From NCBI RefSeq assembly GCF_000612545.2, contig NZ_CP097801.1, positions 1 to 64,000 on the forward strand: 64,000 bases of DNA, read 5' to 3'. The DNA is from Streptomyces sp. PCS3-D2 (lineage in GTDB: Bacteria; Actinomycetota; Actinomycetes; Streptomycetales; Streptomycetaceae). Below the pieces are notes generated by a model. It was not told the DNA's origin and ran no database searches. It saw only the letters and a program-made list of their open reading frames with translations. This document shows, piece by piece, positions 53,576 through 61,902 of the stretch. The translations under genes and the position numbers were made by a program. How positions within the stretch are numbered: the first letter of the stretch is position 1; each line of letters opens with the position of its first letter.

Positions 53576-53859
53576 CCTCCGCCCCGGCGCGCCCTGCGCC
53601 GGGCCTCAGGTCGGACTCGGCGTGCGCACGGGCCGGGCCATCCGGCCGGTGCGGGGCGGCGCACCCGGCCGTGCTGCGGCTCCTCGTGCGGTACCCGATG
53701 GGGTGCGAGGAGGTTGAAGGGCGTGGGAGGCGACTCCAGGCGGCGGCCTGCGTCGTCCCCGGCGTACCGGCCGCCGCAGGAGCAGAAGCTGCCCCCGTAG
53801 GCGTAGCAGTGCCGGAAGTGGGTGGCCGGGAAGCATGTCCACGGGCTTCGTCCCTTCAT
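53551..53859 (-). CDS. Doubtful small protein
   Basis: 102 residues from an ATG with GAGGA 8 bp upstream. It begins MKGRSPWTCFPATHFRHCYA and has a CxC pair, then turns into Arg/Pro-rich low-complexity sequence and overlaps the 3' end of the lipoprotein gene by 25 bp. It may be non-coding. Confidence 0.3.
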   Translation of the reverse strand: MKGRSPWTCFPATHFRHCYAYGGSFCSCGGRYAGDDAGRRLESPPTPFNLLAPHRVPHEEPQHGRVRRPAPAGWPGPCARRVRPEARRRARRGGGQPLPSGL

Positions 53860-54072
53860 ACGGTGTCGTCCTCACAACGCCGAACAGGGGGTGAACGGTC
53901 GCCCTCGCGGAGGCCCGGCGCAACACCTGTGCGTGTCTGGCGCCGGTGGCCGCCAAGGGGCGTCAGCCGTCGGGAGGCGCTTGCGGCCCGGCCGTACTGC
54001 GTCCCATGAATGGGGACCGGGGCCTGTTCCGGCGCGGGCCGGAATGGAGCCTGAGCCGTGGCGTCATTGCAG

Positions 54073-54108
54073 TTCAGCAGGTTCTCGGTCGCATGTACGA
54101 TCCCGGAC
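54073..54108 (+). promoter_or_regulatory. Promoter and leaderless start of the 54109 gene
   Basis: TTCAGC (54073-54078), a 17-bp spacer and TACGAT (54096-54101), followed after 7 bp by the GTG at 54109. No ribosome-binding site. Confidence 0.5.
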
Positions 54109-54873
54109 GTGATCGTTGCTTCTTCCCTTGACCCCACCTCGCAGTCCTGGGCCTTCGGCGAGGTCGTCGGCTACCTGCTCCCCGCCGCCATAGGCATCGG
54201 CGTGCTGTGGCGGCTGACCCGCGCCTGGCGCAAGCAGTCCACTCCGCCCGGCAGCGATCCGGCCCAAACGGCGCGGGCGAAGAAGAAACGGACCTGGTTC
54301 ATCGCGGGCGTGAGCGTGTTCATCGCCGCCGTCGCAAGCGTGAAGGCGTTCACCGAGTACGACCCAGAACCCCGCGCCGTCGAGACGGTCGCCGCGGACG
54401 GGACCGAGGAGTACCCCGTCATCGTCCTCCCGGAGCTCTTCGACCGCTTCCGCCTGCTGAAGGGCGAGGACGCCACACGCGCCGAGGACGAGGTACTGGC
54501 CGGCCGGAAACTGCCGCACAGCATCCGGACCGGCTTCTACGACCAAGACGCCGACGGGGCCTATGACCTCTTCGTCATGGTCAACAGCGCCGACTGGGAC
54601 CCCAAGGTCGCCGATTCCAAGGCCACCAAGTCCATCTCCCAGGAGTTCCGCAACCTCTTCGCCGGCGCCAAGGCCCGCGACGTGACCCGCTTCGACCCCG
54701 GCAAGCACGGCGGCGGCCTCGCCTGCGGCCACGTCACCGGCCCTGACGGCGACCAAACCCTCTGTGCATGGAGCGACGCCGCCAACCTCGTCGGCGTACG
54801 CCACGTCCACGAAACCGACCTCGCCGCCGCGGCCCGCACCACCCTCGCCCTGCGCAACGCAGCCAGCAGCTGA
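54109..54873 (+). CDS. Membrane protein with soluble C-terminal domain
   Basis: 254 residues. Two hydrophobic spans at about residues 20-37 and 63-82 flank a basic cytoplasmic loop (AKKKRTW). The remaining 170 residues form an extracytoplasmic or cytoplasmic domain (LPHSIRTGFYDQDADGAYDL; FDPGKHGGGLACGHVTG; TLCAWSD), with two cysteines. The pattern is familiar from streptomycete genomes but has no known function. The start follows the leaderless promoter immediately upstream. Confidence 0.75.
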   Translation: MIVASSLDPTSQSWAFGEVVGYLLPAAIGIGVLWRLTRAWRKQSTPPGSDPAQTARAKKKRTWFIAGVSVFIAAVASVKAFTEYDPEPRAVETVAADGTEEYPVIVLPELFDRFRLLKGEDATRAEDEVLAGRKLPHSIRTGFYDQDADGAYDLFVMVNSADWDPKVADSKATKSISQEFRNLFAGAKARDVTRFDPGKHGGGLACGHVTGPDGDQTLCAWSDAANLVGVRHVHETDLAAAARTTLALRNAASS

Positions 54874-55245
54874 CAGGCATGCTCCGCTCCCCCGAAGGGG
54901 GCGACCTTGTGCGAGGTGAGCCCCGCAGTTTCTCCCCGTGCCCGCTCTCCTGGACCTTCTGCAGTCTCTCGACGAACAGCCCGCTGAGGGGCTGATCTAC
55001 GCAGCCGAGCGCTGTGCGCAGGGCCTTGGGAGCAGACGTCGGAGCGTGGTGCTGCAGGAGGCCGGGCGTGGCCGGCGTCGACGTACGGGGGCGGGCAGAG
55101 GACGGGGCATCGTCGGTGGGGCTGGTCTGCGGGAATATGCAACGACAGCCCGGCAACTCCCGTTTTCCAGAGGGGCACGCGCGCTGTTCTGCCAGCGGCA
55201 GAACAGCGGCCGGTCCGGGCTCGATGATCACTACAGTCCGGTCTC

Positions 55246-56004
55246 ATGGCGACGATTACCACGCGCACGGTCGAGTACCCGGCGGACGGTGTGACGATGA
55301 TCGGGCACCTCGCTCTTCCGGCCGGTGTCGACCGCCGGCCCGCGGTACTGATCGGACCAGAGGGCATGGGGCTCAGCGACGTCGAGCGCCGCCGGGCCGA
55401 TGCTCTCGCCGAGCTGGGGTACATGGCGCTGGCCTTCGATCTTCACGGCGGGCGCTATTGGGGCGACCCCGAGGAGATGCTGGCCCGTTGCCTACCGTTG
55501 CTCGCCGATCCCGACCGGATGCGGGGCATCGGTCAGGCTGCCCTCGACGTGCTGCGCACCGAACCGCGCACCGACCCCGACCGGATCGCCGTCGTCGGCT
55601 ACGGCACCGGGGGCGCCGTCGGGCTGGAACTCGGGCGCGGCGGCGCACACCTGTGCGGGATCGGGACGGTCAACGCACTGACCACGGGCCGGCCGGGCGA
55701 GGCGGCGCGCATTCGCTGCCCGGTGTGGGCCGGGGTCGGCTCGGAAGACCCGATCATGCCGCCCGCGCAATGGAACGCGTTCACCACCGAGATGCAGGCC
55801 GCGGGCGTCGACTGGCGCCTGACGGTCTACGGCGGCGCTCTGCACGCCTTCCACCACCCGCCGGTCGACCACCCCACGGTCCCCGGCGTCGGCTACCACC
55901 CACAGCACGCACAGCGAGCCTGGCGCGACGTCGTCAACCTGCTCGCCGAATGCCTGCCCGTGACGGAGGCTCCAACGAGTTGTTCCGGCCCGGGGCGCGT
56001 GTGA
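55246..56004 (+). CDS. Dienelactone-hydrolase-like protein lacking the usual nucleophile
   Basis: 252 residues of alpha/beta-hydrolase fold. The DLH elbow GYCxGG reads GYGTGG here, so Gly120 replaces the catalytic Cys. The acid (GSEDPIMPP) and His (GALHAFHHP) are kept. Other DLH features, LGYMALAFDLHGG and DPDRIAVVGYG, are intact. The protein may be catalytically dead or use another residue. Its stop overlaps the GTG of the DUF4241 gene as GTGA. The 370 bp upstream show only an unassigned coding trace near 54940-55030. Confidence 0.8.
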   Translation: MATITTRTVEYPADGVTMIGHLALPAGVDRRPAVLIGPEGMGLSDVERRRADALAELGYMALAFDLHGGRYWGDPEEMLARCLPLLADPDRMRGIGQAALDVLRTEPRTDPDRIAVVGYGTGGAVGLELGRGGAHLCGIGTVNALTTGRPGEAARIRCPVWAGVGSEDPIMPPAQWNAFTTEMQAAGVDWRLTVYGGALHAFHHPPVDHPTVPGVGYHPQHAQRAWRDVVNLLAECLPVTEAPTSCSGPGRV

Positions 56005-56662
56005 CCGACGGGTACCACCCCGAGATGACCGTCGTGGAGCCGCGCCGGGTCGGCACCCTGCGCGTACCCGGCGGGCTGCTGGCCGTCTCCGGCCCGGGCA
56101 CCGGTCACGGCGACGGGCCGCGCATCACGGTCCCTGGTCCGGCCCGGGGAGTACGTACTCGACGAGGCGCGGGTCCGCTTCAGCTACCACTGCGAGTGGC
56201 GGGACGCCGAGGTCACGAGCACGGAACCCACGGCCGTCCGCCTGCTCGTCAGCGAGACCCCCGCCGCGACCTGGGAGATGGCCCTCGGTCCGGATGACGA
56301 TCCCCGGCTGTTCCATCGAGCAGCGGATAGTCGGCTTCGCCACCGACAGCGCCACTGGCTGCTTCGCTGACGCCGGCGCCTGGGAGCCGCTCATCGCGCT
56401 CTTCCAGCAGGGGTTGTTCGAGGGGGAGCAGGACCTGGGCGGCTGCGAGGACATCGACGACGGTTCCATGTTCATGCAGCGCACCCGGGACGAGGCTTCC
56501 GGCGGCGAGCTCATGGCCTTCGCGACGGCCGGGGACGGTACCTACCCGGTGTGGGTCGGCCGTTGCGAGGCCGGTGAGGTGGTCGGCGTCGTGGTGCTGG
56601 TGGAGGGGATGCCCGAGTTGCTCCCGGAGCGGGACGGAACCCCCACCGGTCCGGCTGCGTAG
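56001..56662 (+). pseudogene. DUF4241 family gene with two single-base insertions
   Basis: Starts GTG (MTDGYHPEMTVVEPRRVG), then changes frame near 56136 (extra G in CCTGG) to PGEYVLDEARVRFSYHCEW and TPAATWEMALGPDDDPRLF, and again near 56311 (extra C after TTC) to EQRIVGFATDSATGCFAD and the normal DUF4241 end MPELLPERDG. With both bases removed a full ~220-residue protein is restored. Coupled to the DLH gene. Either a young pseudogene or sequencing error. Confidence 0.75.
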
Positions 56663-56704
56663 GCAGGGAAGCCCCGGGGTGCGGCGGCGACCGGGGCCGG
56701 CTTA

Positions 56705-56733
56705 CCGGTGCCCCGCGAGCCGCGGGGCACCGG
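56705..56733. terminator. Perfect 12-bp hairpin between convergent genes
   Basis: Arms 56705-56716 and 56722-56733 with a 5-nt loop, between the DUF4241 gene and the convergent snapalysin gene. Confidence 0.8.
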
Positions 56734-56833
56734 ACTGCGTCTTCGGGTGCGGTCCACCCGGGTACGGAGCTGCCGAGTTGGGCGGGGTGCGAACGGCCCG
56801 CGGCGGCGCCGTCGCCTGCTTCCGGCTCGCCGG

Positions 56834-57406
56834 TCAGGGGGCGTCGATGAGTACCCGGCCGTCGGTCGGAACGGGTGCTGCGAGCCTGTTGGCGTAGGCG
56901 TTCTGCACGCGGGACCGCTCCGTCGCGTTGGGCACGGCGTTGGTGCAGGCCGTCCCGGCGCTGGACCCGGACATCAGTTGGGAGCACGGCCCCGGCTTGG
57001 TGTCCGGGAGGCCCAGGCTGTGGCCCAGCTCGTGCGCGGCGATGCGCGTCTTGTCGTATCCCTGGCTCACGGCCTGCGCGCCGAGTTCGACTCGGACCTG
57101 TCGCCCCGGGCGGACCGGGCCGAGGGTGGCTTGCGGCCAGCCGGTGGTGGCCACGATGACGATCTCGGCCCGGGTTCCGGGCGCGGCCTCCACCAGCCGT
57201 ACGTTGGTGACGTTCGCGTTCCAGGAAGCGACTCCGGCCGCGATGGCCGCTTCCCAGCCGCCGGCCCGACTGTCGTCGTAACGGAGTGTCACTACCGCTG
57301 TGGTGGCGTCCGGTATCGGCGTGGGTGCCGCAGTCGCGGCGGGTGCCGCCGTGAGGACCAGTGCGGCGGCGGAGGTGCCGACCTTCAGCCAGGTGCCCAG
57401 AGACAT
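56834..57406 (-). CDS. Snapalysin-type secreted metalloprotease
   Basis: 190 residues, normal for family M7. Signal peptide residues 1-27 (ALVLTAAPAATA-AP). Zinc site HELGHSLGLPD: His125, Glu126, His129 and Asp135 as third ligand. Cys141 and Cys154 likely form the family disulfide. Snapalysins are small extracellular neutral proteases of streptomycetes, often next to a LysR regulator; none is present here. GGAAG ribosome-binding site. Confidence 0.93.
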   Translation of the reverse strand: MSLGTWLKVGTSAAALVLTAAPAATAAPTPIPDATTAVVTLRYDDSRAGGWEAAIAAGVASWNANVTNVRLVEAAPGTRAEIVIVATTGWPQATLGPVRPGRQVRVELGAQAVSQGYDKTRIAAHELGHSLGLPDTKPGPCSQLMSGSSAGTACTNAVPNATERSRVQNAYANRLAAPVPTDGRVLIDAP

Positions 57407-57695
57407 GGTCGTCTTCCTTCAGGTGGGGGGACCCGGCCCCTCGGCGGAGCCGGGGCGCTGGAGGCGTCGCCACCGCCCGCCTGTGACGCGCGAGTTCGGA
57501 CAGCCGCCTCGCAGGAGCCCTAAGAAGGTAGTCCCGCGCCCCACTTTCCCGTCATGCACCTGCCAGTCAATTCCTGGGGGCACTCCAGCCGGTGCCCGGT
57601 CAGCGGGCGGCCGGGCCACGAGGCTGCGTTCGTACGGGTCCGGGTACGGCACGTCGGGTGCAAGTGCGCGGCAATCGGGTTCGAAGAGTGGGGGC

Positions 57696-58130
57696 ATGGC
57701 CACGAACCATGCTTCGGATTGCGCCGTTCACCCCTACACCCGCGAGATGGCGATGATCCACCAGGTGTTCCGTCGCGAGTCGCGGCTGCTGGCCGAGCTC
57801 GTCCAGGACGTTCGGCCCGAACACCGCCCGTGCCCGGATCCTCGTCGAGCACTGACGTCTCTGTTCGATCGGCCTGCGCGCCCACCACACCGGGAAGGAC
57901 GAGATGCTCCGGCCGGTCCTGCTACCCCATCTGGACCTCGATGCCGAGCAGGTGCCGGCCATGGAGGCGCAGCACCGGGAGCTCTCCGCAGGGATCCGCG
58001 AGGTTCAGGCGCTCATCGAGCGGTGGCAGGCGCAGGCCCTGTCGGAGGACCGTGACGAGTTGACCGAGGCGCTGCGTCGGCATCACCGGCAGCTGTGCGC
58101 CCCTCTCTCGACCCGCTGCTCGTGCTGGGC
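57696..58130 (+). pseudogene. Hemerythrin-domain gene with stop and frameshifts
   Basis: The start MATNHASDCAVHPYTREMAM followed by IHQVFRRESRLLAELV is in one frame; the remainder, RILVEH-stop-RLCSIGLRAHHTGKDEML and MEAQHRELSAGIREVQALIE, is in another. The TGA at 57853-57855 replaces the Trp of a conserved EHW. HH and E metal ligands (AHHTGKDE) survive, but the last helices are lost near 58120. Non-functional oxygen- or iron-binding protein relic. Confidence 0.75.
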
Positions 58131-58504
58131 GTGGCCGCCGAGGCGACCGAACGGGCGGGCCGGGACCCGGCAGGGCTGTGGCGGGTGCTGCGCATGACCC
58201 CTGGTATCACCACGTCCGCGGCCGACCTGGCGGAGGGCCGCAGCTCGTCCTCGGCGTACTCGCGCGGTCCGCACGCCACATCAGCCTCCCGATACAACGG
58301 ACTCTCCGTGGCGCGGTACCGGACCGCCCCGAGGGCACACCCTCCTGGCGACCGCGGAGTCTCTGGTCGGTGAACCCGACCAGGCTCGGCCGGGGCCTCG
58401 CGGTCGACGAGGCGGAGAAGGACCGGCCGCGCGGCATCGTGGCCGGCATCGTGGCCGGCTGCGGTGGTACGGACGTGGGGTTCGCGTCCGTACCGTGGGG
58501 CGGC
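58131..58504. other. Stretch with an unassigned coding trace
   Basis: Plus-strand trace LLVLGVAAEATERAGRDPAG and LWRVLRMTPGITTSAADLAE at 58110-58230, then nothing. Probably the tail of another decayed gene. Confidence 0.3.
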
Positions 58505-59155
58505 TCAGGCGTTGCGCTGGTCGTTGCTGTCCTGGCGGAGCCGGTCGGTGTGGCGGGTCATGGCGTCGATGCGGTCGGCGAGTTCGCCGTCGTCGGGCCC
58601 GAGGTGGGGCCGGGTGCCGGACAGGGGGCCGACCAGGCGGGCGGCGTCGTTGTCGGAGAGCGCCAGGTTGAGTTCGCCGAGCGCTCCTGCGGCGTCGGCG
58701 GGAAGGCCGGTGAGGGAGGTCACCTGTCCTGCGAGGCGCCGCAGGTCGGCCGCGTTGTCGCGGGCCCAGGCGGTGACGGTGCGGTCGGCGGCCCGCGCGT
58801 CGCGGGTCGCCTGGACCCGCTGTTCGCCCGTGCTTCCCGCCGCGCCGGGGCGCAGCCGCAGGTAGCGGCGTTCGGCGGCCTGGCGGCTGGCGACCCCGAG
58901 GGGTCCGGCGAGCTCGGCCCAGCTGGCGCCCTCGCCGCGGGCCGTCTCGATCAGGACGCTCTCCCAGCCGGCGAGCTGCTCGCGGACCTCGCGGAGCATC
59001 AGCAGAGCGGCCAGGGCCTGCTGGCCGGCAGGCCCGGTCGCCGGTGCGCCGGGGGGAGGCCCCTGCGCGTCCTGGACCGCCCGGCGGATGGTCTCCAGCG
59101 CGGTGACGGCCTCTCGGGCGCGTACCGGTGCGGTGGGGGGAGCGGTCTCGTTCAC
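58505..59155 (-). CDS. Putative Hsp18 regulator
   Basis: 216 residues from a GTG with GGAGG 5 bp upstream. The N-terminal half contains a helix-turn-helix-like segment (SWAELAGPLGVASRQAAERRYL, residues about 78-98) within a helical domain; the C-terminal half is helical with LRRLAGQVTSLTGLPADA. Proteins of this type are commonly placed next to hsp18 in Streptomyces and annotated as its regulator. Divergent from hsp18 with a palindromic operator in between, which supports that role. Confidence 0.75.
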   Translation of the reverse strand: MNETAPPTAPVRAREAVTALETIRRAVQDAQGPPPGAPATGPAGQQALAALLMLREVREQLAGWESVLIETARGEGASWAELAGPLGVASRQAAERRYLRLRPGAAGSTGEQRVQATRDARAADRTVTAWARDNAADLRRLAGQVTSLTGLPADAAGALGELNLALSDNDAARLVGPLSGTRPHLGPDDGELADRIDAMTRHTDRLRQDSNDQRNA

Positions 59156-59197
59156 GGCGCCTCCAACATTCTGTCGTCCATCCGGCGACATCACATT

Positions 59198-59216
59198 TGT
59201 CATCGTTTTGATGACA
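59198..59216. promoter_or_regulatory. Operator-like palindrome TGTCATC-N5-GATGACA
   Basis: Perfect 7-bp arms (59198-59204 and 59210-59216) in the divergent region between the regulator and hsp18. The surrounding TCACATTT...CATC.TTTTG pattern recurs at 61333 upstream of another small gene. Confidence 0.65.
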
Positions 59217-59283
59217 TGTTACAACGGTGGCACGTTGAAGCGCATTGGCAGTTCCTGCCTGAACCAACTGGAGGTGTTTCGCG

Positions 59284-59718
59284 ATGTTGATGCGCACCGA
59301 CCCGTTCCGCGAGATGGACCGCATCGTCCAGCAGCTCTCGGGTACGTCCGGGACCTGGTCGAAGCCGTCGGTGATGCCCATGGACGCCTACCGGCAGGGC
59401 GACACGTACGTGATCGCCTTCGACCTCCCCGGAGTGAGCACCGAGGCGATCGATATCGACGTCGAGCGGAACATGCTCACGGTGAAGGCCGAGCGTCGAC
59501 CCGCGGGGAAGTCCGACGGTGTGCAGATGGAGCTCTCCGAGCGGCCCCTCGGTGTCTTCTCCCGCCAGGTCATGCTGGCCGACACCCTCGACACCGAGCA
59601 CATCGAGGCCGACTACGACGCGGGGGTGCTGACCCTGCGGATCCCGATCGCCGAGCGCGCCAAGCCGCGGAAGGTCACCATCGGCGGCGCGTCCGGCCGC
59701 AAGCAGATCTCCGGCTGA
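59284..59718 (+). CDS. hsp18: Small heat shock protein Hsp18 (Hsp20/alpha-crystallin family)
   Basis: 144 residues, normal length. GGAGG site upstream. N-terminus MLMRTDPFREMDRIVQQL, alpha-crystallin domain from residue ~40 (MDAYRQGDTYVIAFDLPGVS; RPLGVFSRQVMLADTLD; GVLTLRIPIAERAKPRKV), including the GVLTLRIP strand. It binds unfolding proteins in an ATP-independent way. Expression is probably controlled by the divergent regulator at the palindrome 59198-59216. Confidence 0.93.
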   Translation: MLMRTDPFREMDRIVQQLSGTSGTWSKPSVMPMDAYRQGDTYVIAFDLPGVSTEAIDIDVERNMLTVKAERRPAGKSDGVQMELSERPLGVFSRQVMLADTLDTEHIEADYDAGVLTLRIPIAERAKPRKVTIGGASGRKQISG

Positions 59719-59821
59719 CCGGGCCGGCACCGGCGGCGGAGGACGGGGAACCCGATCCCCCTCCGGCACCCCGTCCTCCGCGCCTCTTCCCCTTCGCCCC
59801 CTTTCATGGAGGTGACGTGAG

Positions 59822-60218
59822 ATGCCGATGCGCCGGGAAGCGTTCCTGGACCACGTCCAAGAACGCGGCGAGTACCGGACCCGGGACGAAGCCGAACGCG
59901 CGGCCCGCGTCGTCCTGGCCCTGCTGGGCGCACACCTGGTCGGCACCGTGCGGGCCGACCTCGCCGCCCGTCTCCCCGAGAGCTACGCCCTCATCCTCCT
60001 CAACCCCCTACAGGCCGCGGAGCCGCTCTCCGCCGAACGCTTCGTCCGCGCGACAGCGGCCTGGGATCGAGGGCGCGACCGAGCGGACGGCCCTGTGGGA
60101 CATCGGAGCGGTCCTGTCCACCGTGGCCGCGGCGGCCGGCGACGCCCTCACCCACGAGGTCCTGCTCCAGCTGCCGCCGGGCTACGACCTCCTCTTCGGC
60201 CGCCCCCGGCCCACCTGA
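59822..60218 (+). pseudogene. DUF2267 protein with one-base frameshift
   Basis: Begins MPMRREAFLDHVQERGEYRT and has ARVVLALLGAHLVGTVRADLA, the DUF2267 pattern. Near 60062 an extra G in CCTGGGATCG shifts the frame; the expected continuation EGATERTALWDIGAVLSTVA and LQLPPGYDLLFGRP is in the next frame and ends at 60218. Unshifted, the frame runs on into the second DUF2267 gene and would give a 294-residue fusion. Confidence 0.75.
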
Positions 60219-60256
60219 CGCCCGCCGCCATCGACGAGAAAGGCACCCGCAGCACC

Positions 60257-60706
60257 ATGTACGACCAGCCTCGAGCGAACCCGGCCCGGCCCGCCATGAC
60301 GTTCGAGCAGATGCTGGAACGCGTGCGCTACGAAGGCGCCTACCCCACCCGTGAACGCGCCGAGGAAGCCGTCCGCACCGTCCTCGCCGCCCTCGGCCGG
60401 CAACTCGTCGGAGACGAACGCGCCGACCTCGCCCAGCGCCTGCCCGTCGAAGCCGCCCTCGCCCTGACCGCCCAGATCCCCGACACCGGACATCTCACCG
60501 GCTGGGGCTTCGTCAAAGACATCGCCACCCGCGCCGACACCACCCCCGCCGCAGCCCGCTGGGACACAGGAGCCGTACTCGCCGTCGTCGCCCGCCTCGC
60601 CGGACCCGACCTCCTCGCCCGCATCCTCCGCCGCCTTCCGGGCGGCTACGCCCTCCTCTTCGGCCAGGCCGAACTGCGCCAGCCCCAGCCCCAGCCCGCC
60701 GCCTGA
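60257..60706 (+). CDS. DUF2267 domain protein
   Basis: 149 residues from the ATG at 60257. One DUF2267 domain: MTFEQMLERVRYEGAYPTRE, VLAALGRQLVGDERADLAQR, and LPGGYALLFGQAEL. Members are often linked to stress and CBS/Hsp20 loci in actinomycetes; function unknown. Second of a tandem pair after hsp18, and in the same frame as the start of the first. Confidence 0.85.
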   Translation: MYDQPRANPARPAMTFEQMLERVRYEGAYPTRERAEEAVRTVLAALGRQLVGDERADLAQRLPVEAALALTAQIPDTGHLTGWGFVKDIATRADTTPAAARWDTGAVLAVVARLAGPDLLARILRRLPGGYALLFGQAELRQPQPQPAA

Positions 60707-60978
60707 TCCCGCATGCGGGCGTAGCGCTCGGCGGTGTTCGGCCCGAGGCAGGGGCGGCGGGATCCGTCCAGCAGCCCGACGCCCCGGCCGGGCAGGGCGT
60801 AGAGCCTGCTCCAGCGTTCACGGGTGGTCTGCTCGCGCACCCCACCGGGCAGCGGCGGATCGAGGGCAGCGGCCAGGCAGCCGTGGGCGCGGGGCAGGTG
60901 GCCAGGGCCCGGGCCTGGGCCCGCCCCGGGCAGGCTTGGGGGAACGGATGGAGCCTGCGGAGCGGTGTGCGTCCCCAC
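60646..60978 (-). CDS. Possible hypothetical protein
   Basis: The middle and C-terminus have coding character (PLPGGVREQTTRERWSRLYA; GVGLLDGSRRPCLGPNTAER; YARMRDQAAGWG), but it overlaps the 3' end of the DUF2267 gene by 61 bp and its N-terminus is Pro-rich and crosses the dispersed repeat at 60938-60976. Confidence 0.35.
   Translation of the reverse strand: MGTHTAPQAPSVPPSLPGAGPGPGPGHLPRAHGCLAAALDPPLPGGVREQTTRERWSRLYALPGRGVGLLDGSRRPCLGPNTAERYARMRDQAAGWGWGWRSSAWPKRRA
60938..60976. repeat. Copy 2 of the dispersed ~39-bp element
   Basis: Matches 4383-4421 except for a few bases in the middle (TGTC versus CCTG) and at the end. Here the second repeated block (hairpin 61019-61061) follows after only 42 bp. 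Confidence 0.55.
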
Positions 60979-61018
60979 TCCTCCAACGGCGCGGCATGGC
61001 CGGGGGGGGTGGCACGGA

Positions 61019-61061
61019 CAGAGCCCGGCCGGGGTGACTACGGGCGCCTGGCCGGGCTCTG
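61019..61061. terminator. Perfect 12-bp hairpin after the small hydrophilic protein gene
   Basis: Arms 61019-61030 and 61050-61061 are complementary. It lies 22 bp beyond the stop of the minus-strand gene, and is a near copy of the hairpin at 4931-4970. Confidence 0.75.
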
Positions 61062-61083
61062 CGTGCGTGGGGTCGCGCTGGGG

Positions 61084-61275
61084 TCAGAAGTCCTCGCGCA
61101 GGTCGTCGTACTCGTTGCGGCGCCGCTCCCCCTCGTCGGGGCGCCGGCCGCCGTGCGAGGGGGTGCCGGGCTCGGGGTGGACCGGGTCCTGACCGGGCCG
61201 CTGCGGGCGGTGGGGGTGCTGCTGTTCCTCGCGACCCTTGCCCGGTTCCTGGCGCTTGTCCTGCATACCGCCCAT
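61084..61275 (-). CDS. Small hydrophilic protein (63 aa)
   Basis: ATG at 61275 with AAGGAG 8 bp upstream. The product is almost entirely polar (Gln, Arg, Pro, Glu, Gly) and probably disordered, ending NEYDDLREDF. Such small hydrophilic proteins are common in Streptomyces, without known role. Its upstream region shares a motif with the hsp18 promoter region, hinting at common stress control. Confidence 0.6.
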   Translation of the reverse strand: MGGMQDKRQEPGKGREEQQHPHRPQRPGQDPVHPEPGTPSHGGRRPDEGERRRNEYDDLREDF

Positions 61276-61332
61276 GACGGCGACTCCTTGGTGCGTGGGG
61301 TGGCACTTCCTCTGCCACACTGACACCAAGAG

Positions 61333-61365
61333 TCACATTTCGCATCATTTTGGATACGTATCGTA
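61333..61365 (-). promoter_or_regulatory. Promoter region sharing the hsp18 motif
   Basis: TCACATTT-CG-CATC-A-TTTTG (61333-61352) matches the motif at 59191-59210. It overlaps the palindrome GATACGTATC (61353-61362) and a minus-strand -10 TACGAT (61365-61360). Confidence 0.45.
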
Positions 61366-61464
61366 GCGGAAGGGTGAGTGGTGGCCGGTGCGGATGCGTC
61401 ACGAGGCCGGGGTGCCGAGGATGAGCGCACTCCCCGTCCCCGCACCGTCAGGAGCAGGATTCAC

Positions 61465-61674
61465 ATGCTGGAGCGCACCCTGCGCACGGACCGCACCGCA
61501 GTCACTTCCGTCCTTCCCGCCGGCACCCCGGCCGGGGACGGGAAGGGGGCTGTCACCGCCGAGCCGCCTACCGCGAGCAGCCGCTGCTGTCGTTATCTGA
61601 CGGCCGGGGACTACTGGTTCGACGATTCCGGCGCCCAGGGCGGGGACGGGTCCGACAGCCGCCTGCGCACCTGA
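61465..61674 (+). CDS. Small protein (69 aa) next to an XRE regulator
   Basis: ATG at 61465 with AGGAG upstream. The product begins MLERTLRTDRTAVTSVL and has SSRCCRYLTAGDYWFDDSG near the C-terminus with two adjacent cysteines and an acidic tail. No signal peptide. It could be a small regulator or a precursor-type peptide, but no modification enzyme is nearby. It converges on the XRE-type regulator. Confidence 0.5.
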   Translation: MLERTLRTDRTAVTSVLPAGTPAGDGKGAVTAEPPTASSRCCRYLTAGDYWFDDSGAQGGDGSDSRLRT

Positions 61675-61902
61675 CGCCCAGGCCGGGCCGGCGCTTGGGC
61701 CACCGGCCCCCGGGCAGTGTCTCGATCCGGGCCGCCGCTTCGTCCGGGGTGGCCGTCGGCCGGCGTCGTGGTGTCGGGGACCGGCCCGAGAGCCCGCGCT
61801 CGCCGACGGGCAACGGCGCGGTGCTGTTCGCCCACGGGCCGCGGGCCGCCCCCGCAGGCCGGGGCAGCGGCGCCTCCGCCCTCGCCGCACCCGGACCGCC
61901 GC

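Noticed and set aside
58178-59290. 370-codon plus-strand frame opposite the Hsp18 regulator
   Set aside because: Antisense of a gene with good start and helix-turn-helix; no motifs of its own.
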